In this document: positions 45,449-57,972 of the stretch, in pieces
How positions within the stretch are numbered: the first letter of the stretch is position 1
How the letters are laid out: the number at the start of each line of letters is the position of its first letter
Assembly: GCA_027886175.1 (NCBI GenBank)
Contig: JAJNNQ010000024.1
Location: 8,540,001 to 8,604,000 of the forward strand
Origin: Phylloscopus collybita
Lineage: Eukaryota > Chordata > Aves > Passeriformes > Phylloscopidae
Direction of reading: 5' to 3'
Length of the DNA stretch: 64,000 bases
Notes under the pieces: model-generated
Told to the model about the DNA's origin: nothing
Databases searched by the model: none
What the model saw: only the letters and a program-made list of their open reading frames with translations
Program-made: the position numbers and the translations under genes

Positions 45449-45511
45449 AATAAAATAAAAATATAGAGAGAGAGAAAGAGAAAAGAGAGAGAGAAAATAG
45501 TGAAAATAGTG
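45449..45511. repeat. Purine-rich AGAG/GAAA tract
   Basis: 'aataaaataaaa' is followed by AGAGAGAGAAAGAG-type sequence and 'gaaaatagtgaaaatagtg'. It continues the low-complexity block that begins with the G run. Confidence 0.9.
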
Positions 45512-48079
45512 CACTTTGTCTCATCCTCCTTTTCTCACCTGTACCTCTGTTGCGCACTCAATTAGAACTTCTTACAGAAATCCCACCCAGAAAGAAGCTG
45601 TGTAAGTAAATAATTTATATAATGGAATTTTGATCATAAAAAGCCATGGTCTATATTATATTTTTTTTTTTTTATCAAGGAACTTTAAAACTTTAAATCC
45701 AGTGTTATCACACCCCTCTTGAAAGGCAGAAAAGAGGCTCTGAGTTAGAGGAGTCTCAATGAGTGAACCACTACTACTACTACATGGAAAGCAGTTAATG
45801 ACTGAAATAATATCCAGAAAACACCTGAGAGGCAGATGCAAAGTTCTGCAGAACACCTGTGGTATTCTTATCGTGTTCTGATATTGAAAAATGCTGGGAA
45901 GAAACAACACTGAGTGCATGAAATATGAATTTGGGGTTATTGAATAATCAGTCATGTCGGCTTTGTGCTGAGGTTTGATCAGCATAAAGCAAGGAAGTTT
46001 TGCAGAATATCGTGGAGATCTGATAAGGACTGTAATTTTAGATTTATATCCTTGTTCTTAAAAATGAAACTGGATAACATTCCCTATGTGCTCTTATGTA
46101 CGTGTTTTATAGAACACAGGTTGGCGTTTCAACCCTTTCGGTGTCCATCTTTTACCCATGATGTATTTTTGTGCAGAATGATATTTGGCAAATCAGTTTT
46201 GCACGGAACGAAATCTGATTGCATGATGAGGAAGCTGTCCTGAGTTCAATCCTATAAGTGGTTTCAATAGGCTTGCCTAATTTCAGCTCCATCTCAATTT
46301 ATCTTTTTCATTTTTCTCAGCAAACTTCTTTCAACCTGTAGTTTGAGGAGGCACCTTTGAAAGACAAGGCAAGAAGTCTGTCAAACAGTGGGAAGTAATG
46401 ATGAATATATTTCTTTAACAAGGGCAGAAGACTATTCTGGAAAAAATGGTGTTCAAAGACTGGTTATATTATACCTTTGTATTACTTTTTGGAGAGTTCA
46501 TACTATTTTATGAAATACCTTGCTGAAAAAAAAAACAACCTACTTAGCTATTTTCCATCTTCATTCCTTTAATGGGAAAAAAAATAAAGTGAGAAAATTG
46601 TGTGTCTCTGTTAAACAGAAGGAAGAGTTATCCCAGAACTTTGCATTTATCATCTGATCATGTGAAAACCTTGTTTAGTGCAGGAATAAACAGAGTCACG
46701 TTAAATTTGTTGTGAGCTTGAGCCTCTGACAGTGCTCATTTTATCAACAAAGACAAATGAAGGAGCAGAAATTGTAGCATGGCCTCTACTATTTCATCAT
46801 TGTCAACCTTAAATACAATCATTCACTGCTGATAGATTTTTCTCCTTCCTTCTCCCACTAATACTAAGCTGTCAGAATCCCTCTTGATATGGTCCAGAGC
46901 CCCAGCAGCAGTGATTAAAAAAGAAGGAATGAAATTAGCTTCTTTTTCTTTTTTTCCTTTTAATCTCTCTCTAGGTAAATATTGTATTTTCAGAGAAGGA
47001 GATCTGAAACGTCCTCTTTCTTCTTGCAGATGTCATTTCATTAAAAAGAGGTGAAAGTAAATAGTTGAGTGGTCTGACATTAAATTTGGAAACCAATGAT
47101 TAGTGACACCACACATGCTCTTGAAAGACTGAATACTGAAAAGAGAGGAAACTCAGTTATCAGCGGTGGTTGATTTTGGGCAGAGAGGTCCACAAAAAAT
47201 ACCCTTTAGAAAGATGGACACAGATAGTGCCAGGTTCTGATTCATGTTACTGATAACAACTGCATTGACATATTGATCTGATGATCTCGAGGAACTTCCT
47301 AAGGTGCAGAACATCTCCTTACCATAAAGGGTCAGGTTATTCTGACCTGACACTACCATGGTTAAATTATTATATTTTTTTAAAGTTTTCCTGTGAAAGA
47401 ACATTTTGGGTACTTATTTTTTTTTTAAATTAATTAATTATTTGCTAAAGAGAAATTTTGATTGATAATCTTGTGGATAAAAAAGTTCACAGTTTTCCAG
47501 GTCAAAATTGCATGATCCAAACAGGTGTTAGATATTGATATTTATTTGCATAGGGTCAGGTCACACTCAGGATGAGACAAATTGAATTAGGCAAGGCAGG
47601 TTTCAAAAACATTTGTCTATCCTACCCTTGCAAAACAGGATATGAGTACCCATCAGACTGCGCATGTCTTGTATGAAATAACGAAAATAATGATGTATTT
47701 AATGATGTATTTAAACAAAAAAGAACTTAGAGAAATGTAAAATGTGAGAAGCACAATGAAATGGGTTTGAAAGATTGCAACTTTTGCAGAGGTAAAGGAA
47801 GGACTAAACGATCATCAGCTGGCAAAGACTACACAAGGTACTATGTATTCACAAATTCTGACTAAAGGATACAGAAGCATAATGCTGTATAATCTAATTT
47901 GTCATATTTAAAAATATTTAGAATATTTTTTTCTTTGAAAGCTGAAGAGCATGGTAGTAAAAAAGTATCTACAAATGATGTTTTATTTATGTTCTATTTA
48001 AGTTTAAAAATTACCTTTAGCTCTTTTCAGTCTTAATTTTTATGAAGCTTTATAATATTTATGAAGCTTGAACTGTTGT
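45512..48079. other. AT-rich unique non-coding sequence
   Basis: No gene or transposon is recognised. Frames of 109 (45656-45985, minus) and 92 codons (45965-46243, plus) have no known product. A 14-bp direct repeat 'aatgatgtattta' lies near 47687-47713. Confidence 0.5.
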
Positions 48080-48345
48080 TTCACGCCAGAAATCAGATCA
48101 AGCACAGGCAGGAGCACAAGAGTCCTGCCAAGATTTGCTGAACCTGTTTCAAGGAAGGCAACAACTGAAGTTACTGAAACTTTGCTTTAAGCGTTTGCAG
48201 AGGTGAAGCAAATCAGGGGCGATATTCACCTGCCAGCCTGGAAGGCTCCTAAGGCTGCACACCTCATAAATCCTTCTAACGCCCCGTTTAGGGAGTTTAA
48301 GTGGGATTTAAGTGATGCATAGGCCTAGAGCAGGGGTGTGTATTT
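48080..48345. promoter_or_regulatory. Possible conserved non-coding element
   Basis: About 265 bp of repeat-free sequence, compositionally balanced and with more CpG than its flanks. It includes a TAATGACTTGCATG-type homeodomain/POU-like stretch near its end. No open frame of note is present. Weak call from texture alone. Confidence 0.18.
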
Positions 48346-48853
48346 GGCTTTAATGACTTGCATGTCAACAGAGTTAGACTGGTATAAGAGTAGAGAATCG
48401 CTCAGAAGGCCCTGTGCCACTGCAGCTCTGTTATTTAACTGTGTGATTTTGCTGTGCACCCATACTGAAATAAATAGATTTCTCCTCCACAGGATGTAGC
48501 AGCTATACAAAAATATCTAAAGTGTACTTATAACATCAGAAGACTCTTCAGATTTTGTACTTCATTATTAACTCAGAGCATAAATTGACTTTGAGTGTGA
48601 ATAAAATTTCCATTTTCAATAGCCTTTATGGATTTTTATCATTTAAAAATTAGTGTTCTGACATAATTCTTGCATGTTAGTACAACCTCTTGTTAAACCT
48701 CCAGACCAGCAGCAGCTTTGCCTCAGAAAGCTGGATCCTCAGCTTCTGAAATGACTTAACAACAGAATTTAATTGTGCGTTTTACTGGTTGACATCAGCC
48801 TAGGATGCCAGAGGTGCAATAACAGGGATTAAAAAAAGCATATATACTTTCAT
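48346..48853. other. Unique non-coding sequence
   Basis: AT-rich, with no supported feature. Confidence 0.5.
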
Positions 48854-48881
48854 TATATATATATATATATATATATATATT
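48854..48881. repeat. (TA)14 dinucleotide microsatellite
   Basis: About 14 perfect TA units followed by T5. Confidence 0.98.
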
Positions 48882-48954
48882 TTTTAGTCTATAGAAGAAA
48901 AGACTAAGAAAGGGTCTCATCAATGCATATTAAATTCTCAAAGGCGGTTGTCAA

Positions 48955-49218
48955 GAGGATGGTGCCAGACTCTTTTCACTGATACCCAGAAACAGGATGG
49001 GGGGCAATGGCATAAAATAAAACACAGGAAAATCCACCTGAACAAGAGGAAGGACTTCTTGACATAGAGCAGAGCTCTGGAAGGGAGCCCATGGAGACAT
49101 TCAAACCCACATGGACACATTCCTCTGTCACCTGCTCTGAGTGACCCTGCCTTGGCAGAGGGGTTGGACCAGATGATCTCCAGAGGTTCCTCTCAGCCCC
49201 ATAAATTCCATGACTCAT
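48955..49218 (+). mobile_element. CR1 LINE, 3' end with internal deletion
   Basis: The plus strand follows the CR1 3' region: 'ctcttttcactgatacccag', 'aaaatccacctgaacaagag', 'ggagacattcaaacccacat', 'gaccctgccttggcagaggg' and 'accagatgatctccagaggt'. The family's segment between the 'gacttctt' and 'ggagac' blocks, which normally includes the 'ggaacaggctgcccag' motif, is mostly missing or rearranged, so the copy carries an internal deletion. Minus-strand frames 48938-49227 lie antisense to it. Confidence 0.93.
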
Positions 49219-49866
49219 GCAAAGCAATGTTGTTAAAGAAGCATGAGTAGAAACAGGAGGTACCTTCAGTCATAGAAACAATGAAATGAAAGAGGTGAAT
49301 TTATTAAACCCCAAGCCCAGTTTGGTATTCCTTTAATTGTTGCTGAGAATTTTGTCTAATGCTATGCTGGTCATTAATGCAATGGGAAAATATTCTCTTA
49401 ATTTTTCTGAGGAAAGCCTTGGGGAATAAGGGATGAAAGGCTGAGTGTCAAACTGAATAAGGAATCAAAGATACTGCTTCTTCTGAAAAGAATAATGAAG
49501 TGTTTTAAGATGCAAGTTTATCAGGTTTTGTTGAAATATAAACGGACAGAACTGTCTTTTCTCATCTGGAATGGGTTGCTTAAAGTCAAGGGTTGTTTTT
49601 ATTCCCCATTTTTATTAATCCAGGGACTTCTCTAAAATATATATTTAGTTCTGTGGAATCATTATCCAGATGGAACTACCAGTAGGGTACATGAAACTGT
49701 TTAGCTAATTGAAATATTCTGAAAATAAGGATGGATTGTTTTACATGCTTACTCCACCTCCCAGTCATCTCTGTGGACTTAGTTAAGCATACAAGAAAAG
49801 GAGACAGTGCACATTTTGATCCACATCACGTGAAAAGGGAGACTTCCTCAAATCTTTTGTGTTTGA
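49219..49866. other. Unique non-coding sequence
   Basis: AT-rich with no supported gene or repeat. Confidence 0.5.
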
Positions 49867-50330
49867 TCAGTCTGTCAGCACCCCAGGTAAGCCAAGCCCC
49901 TTGTGCCCAACCAGTCTGTCAGCACCCCCCCACCCTTTTGGGGACCCTTCAGTGAGCAGCCCACTGAACAGCAGAGCAGTTTGACTGACTTGTTCAGAGA
50001 CACACACAGAGCATGAGAGAACCCCCTCCCTGGGTCTCCATGCTTTTATTTAGGTTCCCTCTGACAACTGGGTAACTCCTAACAGCTCATGGAATACTCA
50101 TCATTAGTAACATCGCCACTGGTTGAGGTTTGAGGATTGCTGGTGATAGTATCTGATTGCAGGAATGTATTCAAAGCAATACACAGCTTTGAATAGCTCT
50201 AATCCCTAACAAAAGCTCGCTCCAGGTAATCATTCAGTGCTCCCAGAGGATGGCTCTTGCCCAGCAGGCAACCCTGTGAGGGAGAAGATCAAGTTCAGCT
50301 TGATCCCAGAAGTTATGATGGAGTCTAGCC
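49867..50330 (-). mobile_element. Probable solo LTR (retroviral), minus strand
   Basis: On the minus strand an AATAAA (plus 50045-50050) is followed by about 130 bp resembling R/U5. That stretch contains 'ctctgtgtgtgtctctgaac' and ends near TGTCAGCACCCC (plus 49917), which would be the TG end of the LTR on the plus strand. Sequence to the right resembles a songbird LTR U3. The 17-mer CAGTCTGTCAGCACCCC occurs twice, at 49868-49884 and 49912-49928, so the terminus appears duplicated. The right end and a target duplication could not be identified. Confidence 0.5.
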
Positions 50331-53300
50331 TGACTTCTACCCATTCTTAACTTCTTTTTATATTGTTTCTCTATGACCACAATCAAGCTTGAGTGACTCT
50401 AGTCACACATAATTCTCAGTGAGGTGTGGTTGAAGGCAGGTAATAACCTTGGGATGGAGATGTGCATCGGTGTTACACCCCAGGAGAGTGATTTTTCCGC
50501 AGTTGCTGGTGTTTCTTTTATCTCCCTTGGTTCACAGCTGCTCTGTTGCTTATCAACTAAAAGGTAGCTCTGAGCTGGCTCCTCTGCAAGGATTTCAGCA
50601 GAGCCTGGCCACTGTGTCTCCACTCTGCACTACCCCTCTGCTTAATTCCTCCCTCAGCAAGTGTTGTGTGTGGGAATTTGGGCATGCTGACCACTTTCCA
50701 TCCGGGGAGTAACAACCACATTTCCCACCACAATTCCTGTACTGTTATATCTGCGTCTATAACTTTCCATTTTTGTTTCATTTTACCCCCAGCAGTTTTT
50801 TTTTTTTCCACTTTTCCACCATCTATCTAAGGTATTTGTTTATGATAAAGAAAAAAAGCGAATGTGTCTGAGGGGTGAGAACTTTTCTGAATGAGTAATT
50901 TTCAAAAGAATTGTTTGGAAGTATTGCCTTTGGATCATTAAAATTCACAAGAGGTAACTAGAGATAACTAACACTGATAATTCATTTTACATGTTTATAT
51001 AGCAGAAAGCAGGAAGAGATCAGTGTTTGGAGTGACCCATTCACTGTTCCCAGTTAGGAAGATTTTTGGGGCACAAATTCATGGAGGGTAATTGGAGAAG
51101 AAAAGTAGTTGTCAGAATCACAAGAAACTCACACTTTTGCCTGTTGTCAAAGGGGACAAATGAGTTGCTGAACATGTAAGAAAATTTGTAATGAGAGAGA
51201 AGAAAAGAGTAGTTAGAGTTATTTCAGCACTTGAGTATAGCCAGGCTGTTTTCCTTCCTCGGGAAAAATATACCCTATCACAGCTTTATGTGCATTGCAC
51301 ATCATATACAACATCACAATAAATATGTCAGAGAGAGTCTGATTTCAAAATATTACACATCAGCTGAAAAAAATTGCAGAATAAATCGGTTTTCTTTAAA
51401 TGACTGTGGTGTTTAACAGAGTTTTCCTCTCCCCAAATGTGATTTATAAGATTTTTTTTCATATACATTAGTCTTGTTACCTGTAAAATTGATGTGTGTC
51501 CTATGATGCTATAAATGGATAAAGAAAGGGAGTTTTGTAGCACAGATATTGTGAGGAGAAAACCTGACAAAGAGATGAAGTGTCAGAAAAATACAATTTT
51601 GATTTAGAGAGATCGGTCTGGCTTTATATTGCAGACGGGGAACTAGAAAGCGTTCTGGGAATGTGAGATGTTTCTGAACTACGAATTTACGTCCATGTTT
51701 TATAACCCATAAATTTCTAAGGATTTTGACATGCCAATGTTCAATAAGTAAGATAGATTTTCTTTGGATTGTTGGGTGTGTGTGGGGGGAAATTTTATCA
51801 AAACTGTAACTTTGCACAGTAAAAATGGGAACGATGTTGTATTGTGTGACAAATAAACAAAATCCACTTGACGGTGAGCTTCCATAAATATTCTGATCTT
51901 ATTCCTGCCCATCCATATCACATTGCCATTGACTGTGTTTATGTGATTTTTTTTTTCTTTTCCCCAATGCAAGGAGGTTTCAATGTTCATGCCCATTGAA
52001 CTCCTTGCTGGAGATCCACAGCCAGAGCATTCCAGAGAAATTTTCTCTGTGTAGATCTGCTGGATGCTAAGGCATCCTGGCCACCCCTAAACACCTACAA
52101 GAAGGTGCCAGGACAATGAAACCCTACAGCATATTGAGCAGAAGCCACTAGAATTTGGGCTAAAACAGCCAGAGAATGCCTACAAAGTGTAACTGAGTGT
52201 GCTACAAAGGCAATACTGCCCTACAAGCAGGCAAAAACAGGCAGAAGTGGAACAGAAAGCTGCACTTTGCCTTGTAAGAAAAGGTACCTTAAAGCTTGGA
52301 TGTTTCCACCCTTGCTTAGCCTTTGAAATGCAGGAGACTGTTAATTTTGAGTGGTAAGATTGTTGGAGTTTTTAGGGTTGTTATTTGATTGTTTGGGAGG
52401 GAATGTTTGTTTCTGTTTTGTTTTGTTTTGTTTTTTTTAAGGGAAAATATTTTTGAAAAATAATGTGTTGCCTTAAACTTTTGTCTCCAAGTATACTCAA
52501 CTTTTTGATATCTTTTTTTGTTTCATATCTTTACATATATTCTGCATAAAGACATGAAGCCAGTATTTCCTAAGTTATTTCAAGAGGGCACTCTCTGATT
52601 TTTTGAAATAAACAACAAATAAGTGAAAAAAAGAGATTATTTCGCATCCAAATTTCCCTGCTATCTCTGAGTTTGAGTTGTGCATATTGCAGGCATCAAA
52701 GAGACACAAAGACACCTTGCTCAAATCTCTTTTCCCCATCTTTGATGCCCTCCTCCTCTGGAGAGCATGAATGCAACCACTGTAACTTAGATCAAGAAAA
52801 TTATCCCACAAAAAAGATTTTCATCCAAGCCATCTATTATTTTCCCTCATGTCTCATCAACAATTTCATTCTGGATGAGAAGATGAACACATTTTCTTTA
52901 ATACTGAGTGCAAGAAAACTGTTTGTCATCGTTTGAATGTGACAGAGCTTTTGTTGAATAGGGTTTCACACAAAAGAAGAAGCATTAAGCAGAAAAGAAC
53001 TATATACTCACAGTTGCACATAAAGAGAGCCCAGTCAATATTTAATGACAATATTGCACATTTCTTTGTTCTTTTTGTGTCAAGTCCTGCAAATCTAATT
53101 AGTTACAAATACTGTAATGTTATAGCTTGTTTGTCTTATGGTGTTCAAGGAGTTTAACAATGGAAGGGTTGAACAGCAAACAGGTTTTCTTCTTAAAAGA
53201 AGGTAAATATGTGCAAGACAATATTTTCATTGTGTCTTTTTTCTGAAAGAAACTACTCGAGTACATATTAAAAACAACAGTTAAATGAGAGCTATGGAAC

Positions 53301-53389
53301 GTTACATTTTCTTCTTGTTTAAGAAGAAAATAATATATAAAACGTAATTGATTGCTGCTAAAAGGTCTGTTTTCCTATGAACAAATGCT
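50331..53389. other. Unique non-coding sequence
   Basis: No gene is recognised. Overlapping frames (up to 102 codons, for example 51509-51817 and 51700-51996, minus) lack known domains. A T/G run near 52405-52440 is low complexity. Confidence 0.45.
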
Positions 53390-53640
53390 TGAAAATAACA
53401 TTTTTCCCCACCCAGGACTCAGCTGGGCTCACAGTTTTTCTTGCATTCCAAATACTGGAGTGGTTCTCTAAATGGCATAAATCCTCCTAGGTCCCTGGCT
53501 GTCAACAGATCTACAGCTGTTGATAGCAGCTGACCTAGACAGTGCATTGTAGAAGTCAAGGCAATTAATTCACACCTCCTCACTCACTCTCCTTCACTGA
53601 TAGCTGATGAATCTAGTCATAATTTTCTCACATGACTTTT
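53390..53640. promoter_or_regulatory. Possible regulatory element with E-box palindrome
   Basis: A repeat-free stretch contains the inverted pair TCAACAG...CTGTTGA around 53512-53533 and a CAGCTG E-box. Homeodomain-type ATTA cores follow. Weak call based on motif content. Confidence 0.15.
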
Positions 53641-56029
53641 TTTTTTTATATATATGTATATCCATCAGGAACGTTAAAAGAGTTTAAAGAGAAAAGATAA
53701 GTGTAATGGAATAGAAATACAATGGAATCTAATGGAAAAGGAAACTTTTCTCTCCATTGAGATAGTTTTGGTTTGTTGGAATATGACTATCTTCTTGGAG
53801 AGGATCTTCAGGGATTATTATTATTAGGTTGATGCAGAGGTTATCTTCACCTCCCAGCTATAAACAGCAAGGAGGAAAGGAAGGATGGAGGTGGAAGGGA
53901 GACTTGAGAGACAAGGCATGAGAGGAGGGTCATGAAACAGACCTGAGGGGTTAGTCAGGGAAGGAGATTTAATGGGGAAGTGGGAAGAGAGGAGTCATTA
54001 AAGGAGGCAGAAACAGAATTGTGAGGTGTACTAAAATGTTATAAAGAGGATTGGAAGTAAGAAGAAGGACTCTAGAAGATATGGAGCAAAACCAGATAGA
54101 TGGTAGTAGCTTAAGGGGAGGGATCAAAAATATTTTTCAAAGAACAGAAAATTTAAAAAAAAAATATTGCCTTTATTTGTACATTCATGCAATGGCAATT
54201 ATTTGCAATAACATTTTCAGATGCCGTTTTCCTTTCCATCTGCATTCTTCCAGTTCCACCGAGAAACATTTGAATTTCATGTCCTTGACATTATGGTTTC
54301 TGTCTTTACCAGAAGAAGGAAAGTAACATTGTTCAGACTGCTATTATTTCTTGAACATTACGACAAAGAAAAGTTAACCTCACAGTGAAACTTTTCAAAT
54401 TGACACAGTTTAGCACATTCCTTTCGAATATTTGTTATTCCTAATGATTCCTATTATGTGGGGCTATTTGTGCCTGCTTTATTTATTGTACTAGGAAATA
54501 GTTCAGCTTTAAAGAGACCAGCACTCTTTTCAGCTGACTCTGGCTTTTACCTAATGATCCAGTAAGTTGGTGAGTGTTTGATGGGTACATATTGTGTTTC
54601 AGGTCTCAGTGGGAAGTTGCCAAGACTTTTATTGAGTGGTAGTATTTTCCTCTTGCTGGTTTTGGATTTCTCTGAGGATCAGCAGTTAACGCAGCGTTTT
54701 CTCTTACAATTAGATTAAAGTGCCAGTGATTTGTTTTTCCTTCACTCAATTTTTTAAATTAGGTCATTCCTTAAAAGGTTATCTTAATATAGTAAATGCA
54801 CTACCTCTATGAATGAGGCAAGTTGAATGATGCATGGGTTTTTGCTCTTAAGGCTCTGTACAAAAGACTTTTAGAAAATTCCTATCCTGGCAGAAACAAC
54901 AATAAACTGCAAGTCTCAGACTTTTCCTCACAAATGCTAAGCTTACTTGTAAGCAGTACCAAAAAAAAATCACAGATTTAGAAAGAAAATCCCTAATCTT
55001 TTGAGCTCAGAGGCTGATCTCTGAAAGCCTTGTTCCTGTTTTGGTGAGCAGTTTTATGTTGGCTTATTTTAGTTAAGGATCTATCCTAGGAGGCTGTGCA
55101 AGTAACTACTTCAGGTTTAGTTTTCATTGTTGCTACAGTCATAAACAGCAAGAAAATTTTGGTTGGTATATTTTTACACTGTAGTAGTGGATTTTGAATT
55201 ATTTGGGTAGGTGGTTGTGACTCAGTGGGGTTTGCTGAAAAAAAAAAGTTAGTGAAAGCTTGAAAACCTTTTAAGCTTAGCCTAGGTTGCAATTTGTTAT
55301 TTGGTTTGTTTGTTTGCAGATCCTCTTTCATCTTCAAATTCTCTCTCTCCAGCAATTTAAAGAAATAACTGCAGACTGAAAAAATAAAAGCTCAGCCTTC
55401 AATAAACAACCTTTAATGAGCAACATGGATTATGTCCTAGTTCACAGAATCATAGAAGCAGCAGTTTATATACAGTTTTTCTGAATTACTACAGAACTTT
55501 AATTATATTATAACATGAGATTATCTTCAAAAAAACCTTCATGAAAGATTAAAATTTTTTAATGTATTTTTATCTGGGTGTCTATAGTATAAAAAAGTAC
55601 CTAACAGAAAAACTTTAACTTAAAATTTTGTCTTGTAATTGTGCCTTTAAAAACTAGGTTAGGAATTCACACACTGATACCTGTAGCCTTTGTTAGCCCA
55701 GTCATCCAGTAGACCTGAGCAGCAGATTCTGGGAGAGCTTAAAACACAGAGAATGAAAAGCTCAGATACAATAAGCTACTGATTGATCAAATAGAAAAAA
55801 ATATATAAACTGTGATGTAAGCCCTTTAGTGGACACTAAAGACTTTTATAATTTTTGACTATAAGGTACTATAAGGTATCTAGTTTATAGTCATAGTTGA
55901 CAATAGTTTTGAGACTATTATCAAATTCTGATGGATTTTGACATTTCATTTAGTGCAACATTTGTAAAGCAATATAAATAGTATTATATTATTAGTTTTA
56001 AATATTTTATTTATGCACTATTTCGTTCA
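53641..56029. other. AT-rich unique non-coding sequence
   Basis: A purine-rich patch lies at 53870-54010 and a short 'cacagaatcatagaagcagc' near 55444 may be the last few bases of a CR1 tail. Frames of 91 and 89 codons (54051-54326 plus, 55086-55355 minus) are unrecognised. Confidence 0.45.
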
Positions 56030-56345
56030 GGCACCTGTGGAGCTCATGGTGCCCCCCAGCCTTTCACACCCTTATTATCTTACCTTGCCTGTGGCATGTA
56101 CACCACACTGCCCCTGACAGAAACCCCCTGAAGTGGTTTCCCTGGAAGCAGTGGCTCTGAAGCCCTCCCTTGGGTTTGGGATTCTCCTCAAGGACACTTT
56201 CCATGACTGAGTGCCTCCCATCCTCCCACTCCCCCATGCTCCAGTGAGTGACTTTATTTCTGCTGCTTGGGGTGATCCTTCAATCTTTGGGGTGAAGCAA
56301 ACTAAATAAAGTTGCTGACTGGCAACACTGAACCTCTACCCTGTA
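56030..56345 (+). mobile_element. Possible LTR fragment, plus strand
   Basis: A GC-richer block (CCCC-rich, 'cccctgacagaaaccccctg') in AT-rich DNA ends with AATAAA at 56305-56310. Directly after it lies 'gttgctgactggcaac', a 16-bp self-complementary stretch. This arrangement resembles the R/U5 part of a retroviral LTR. No clear ends or target duplication are seen, and the family is not recognised with confidence. Confidence 0.35.
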
Positions 56346-57852
56346 AAATGTCACTGGAACATTGCTGTGGTTAACACATGGTTTCTTAGTTTCGACCATT
56401 TGTTTTGGATGTGAGCTACGGTTTGTCTGAGTTTTTTATCTGGATGAAGTTGTTCTTGTTTATCTCCATGATAGCAGTGAGCAGTGGAGAGTCTCGAATG
56501 TTTTCCCACAGTAGCAGGGATCACAGCCAGGATTACTCTGGTTTCTTCTGTATCTGTCCCTGGATTTCAAGGCCATGCTGCGCTTCAGGGATGTTTCATT
56601 CTTATGTTTAATTCTGGTGTACTTTGACACATGTAGACATGTGCATGGAAACCTTGACTGTAGGTGAAAATGTTTGCCTTCTACTGGGTGGAATTATAAG
56701 GGATATTTTAAAGCTTGGTCTCTTCAGGTAGGATTTTTTGGGTAGGACTTGATTTGCCTTTTTTATTCAAATCATTCAGCATTTGTAAATAATTCTCTGA
56801 GTAACTTGCATATGGGCACATAGAAACAATGTGATTTTTTACCCAGCAAAGTTTTCATTGGTGAGAAAGAGTGGTACAGTAAAAACTAAACACATGAAAC
56901 AAATATATTTTTCATGTATATGCCAGTACAGGAATGCTTTCTACTGTTTTGTTCAACAATGAATTTACTATATCAGACTTAAATGCATTTATTCCCTAAG
57001 TACTTTCAGCTCCAATGACAAGAAAAAGTGTTGTCATTCTTGACAAAGTGGAAACGTGTGAAGTAGAAACCTTGCTCGCCCATCGTCCATCCAGTGTGAC
57101 CAATTAAAGTATTCTATCCCTCTATTTAGCATACCAAATTCAATCAAGCTATTTAATTAGTTGGTGTTGATATTAATTACATAGCAAACATTGATAGGAT
57201 ATTAAATGTTGTGTAAAGATGCAATGGAAAGACACGATTTCTTCCTTGAGAGAGTCTAAGAGAGTCAGAGACTTCACCAGTACATACAGGCAGCTCCAGA
57301 GGAAGGTTCACCTTAACAGCAGTCTGAGAATTTAATTTGTTTTATTTATGTAGAGGGTGTTGTGGAGACACAGAATTGATGATTGATCATGTTGGAACCT
57401 GGATATGTAATATTACAAGGTTGGATGAGACAAGGGTTAGAGCTGATATGCAAAGGTGTCTGAAAGGAAGAGGGAAGCAGCGGAGAATTTTGTCTCTATT
57501 AGACAGAACACATTAGAAAGTCACAGCATCTAGACTAAACTGTGACCCCCTTTGCTTGTTTTTATGTGATAATATTTGTGTGAAGAGGCCAGGAGGGTCA
57601 CCTTTCCGTAGGAGAAAACAGAAATATTTGAGGCTTCTAACTGAATTTTGCATGAGTGTAGTACAGTACCACAGCAATTGTTTCCTTGGATAGTAAGAGC
57701 GCCACTTCATGGATATTTTCAGTTGTGGGTGTCTGAAATTATAAATTAGAGTTTAACATAGTGATATTTCTTTAGCTGGCCTTCCCTGAGATTCCCTGTA
57801 AACACTGATGTGTATGTATATTTGCAGAGAAGTTTCAGCCACACGTGTACTG
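56346..57852. other. Unique non-coding sequence
   Basis: AT-rich, with open frames of at most 68 codons and no recognised feature. Confidence 0.5.
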
Positions 57853-57972
57853 AAAAAAAAACCAAAACAAAAAACAAAACTAAACAAAAAGAAACAAAAC
57901 AAAACAAAAACAAAAACAAAAACAAACAAAAAAAAAAACACAAAAAAAAACCCACAAAAAAAAAAACCCCAA
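57853..57972. repeat. A/C-rich low-complexity tract
   Basis: AAAAC and AAAC units over 120 bp with one T and one G. Frames on both strands are Lys/Thr/Asn-rich or Phe-rich artefacts. Confidence 0.96.

Noticed and set aside
48938..49227. 60-83-codon minus-strand frames
   Set aside because: Antisense to the CR1 fragment at 48955-49218.
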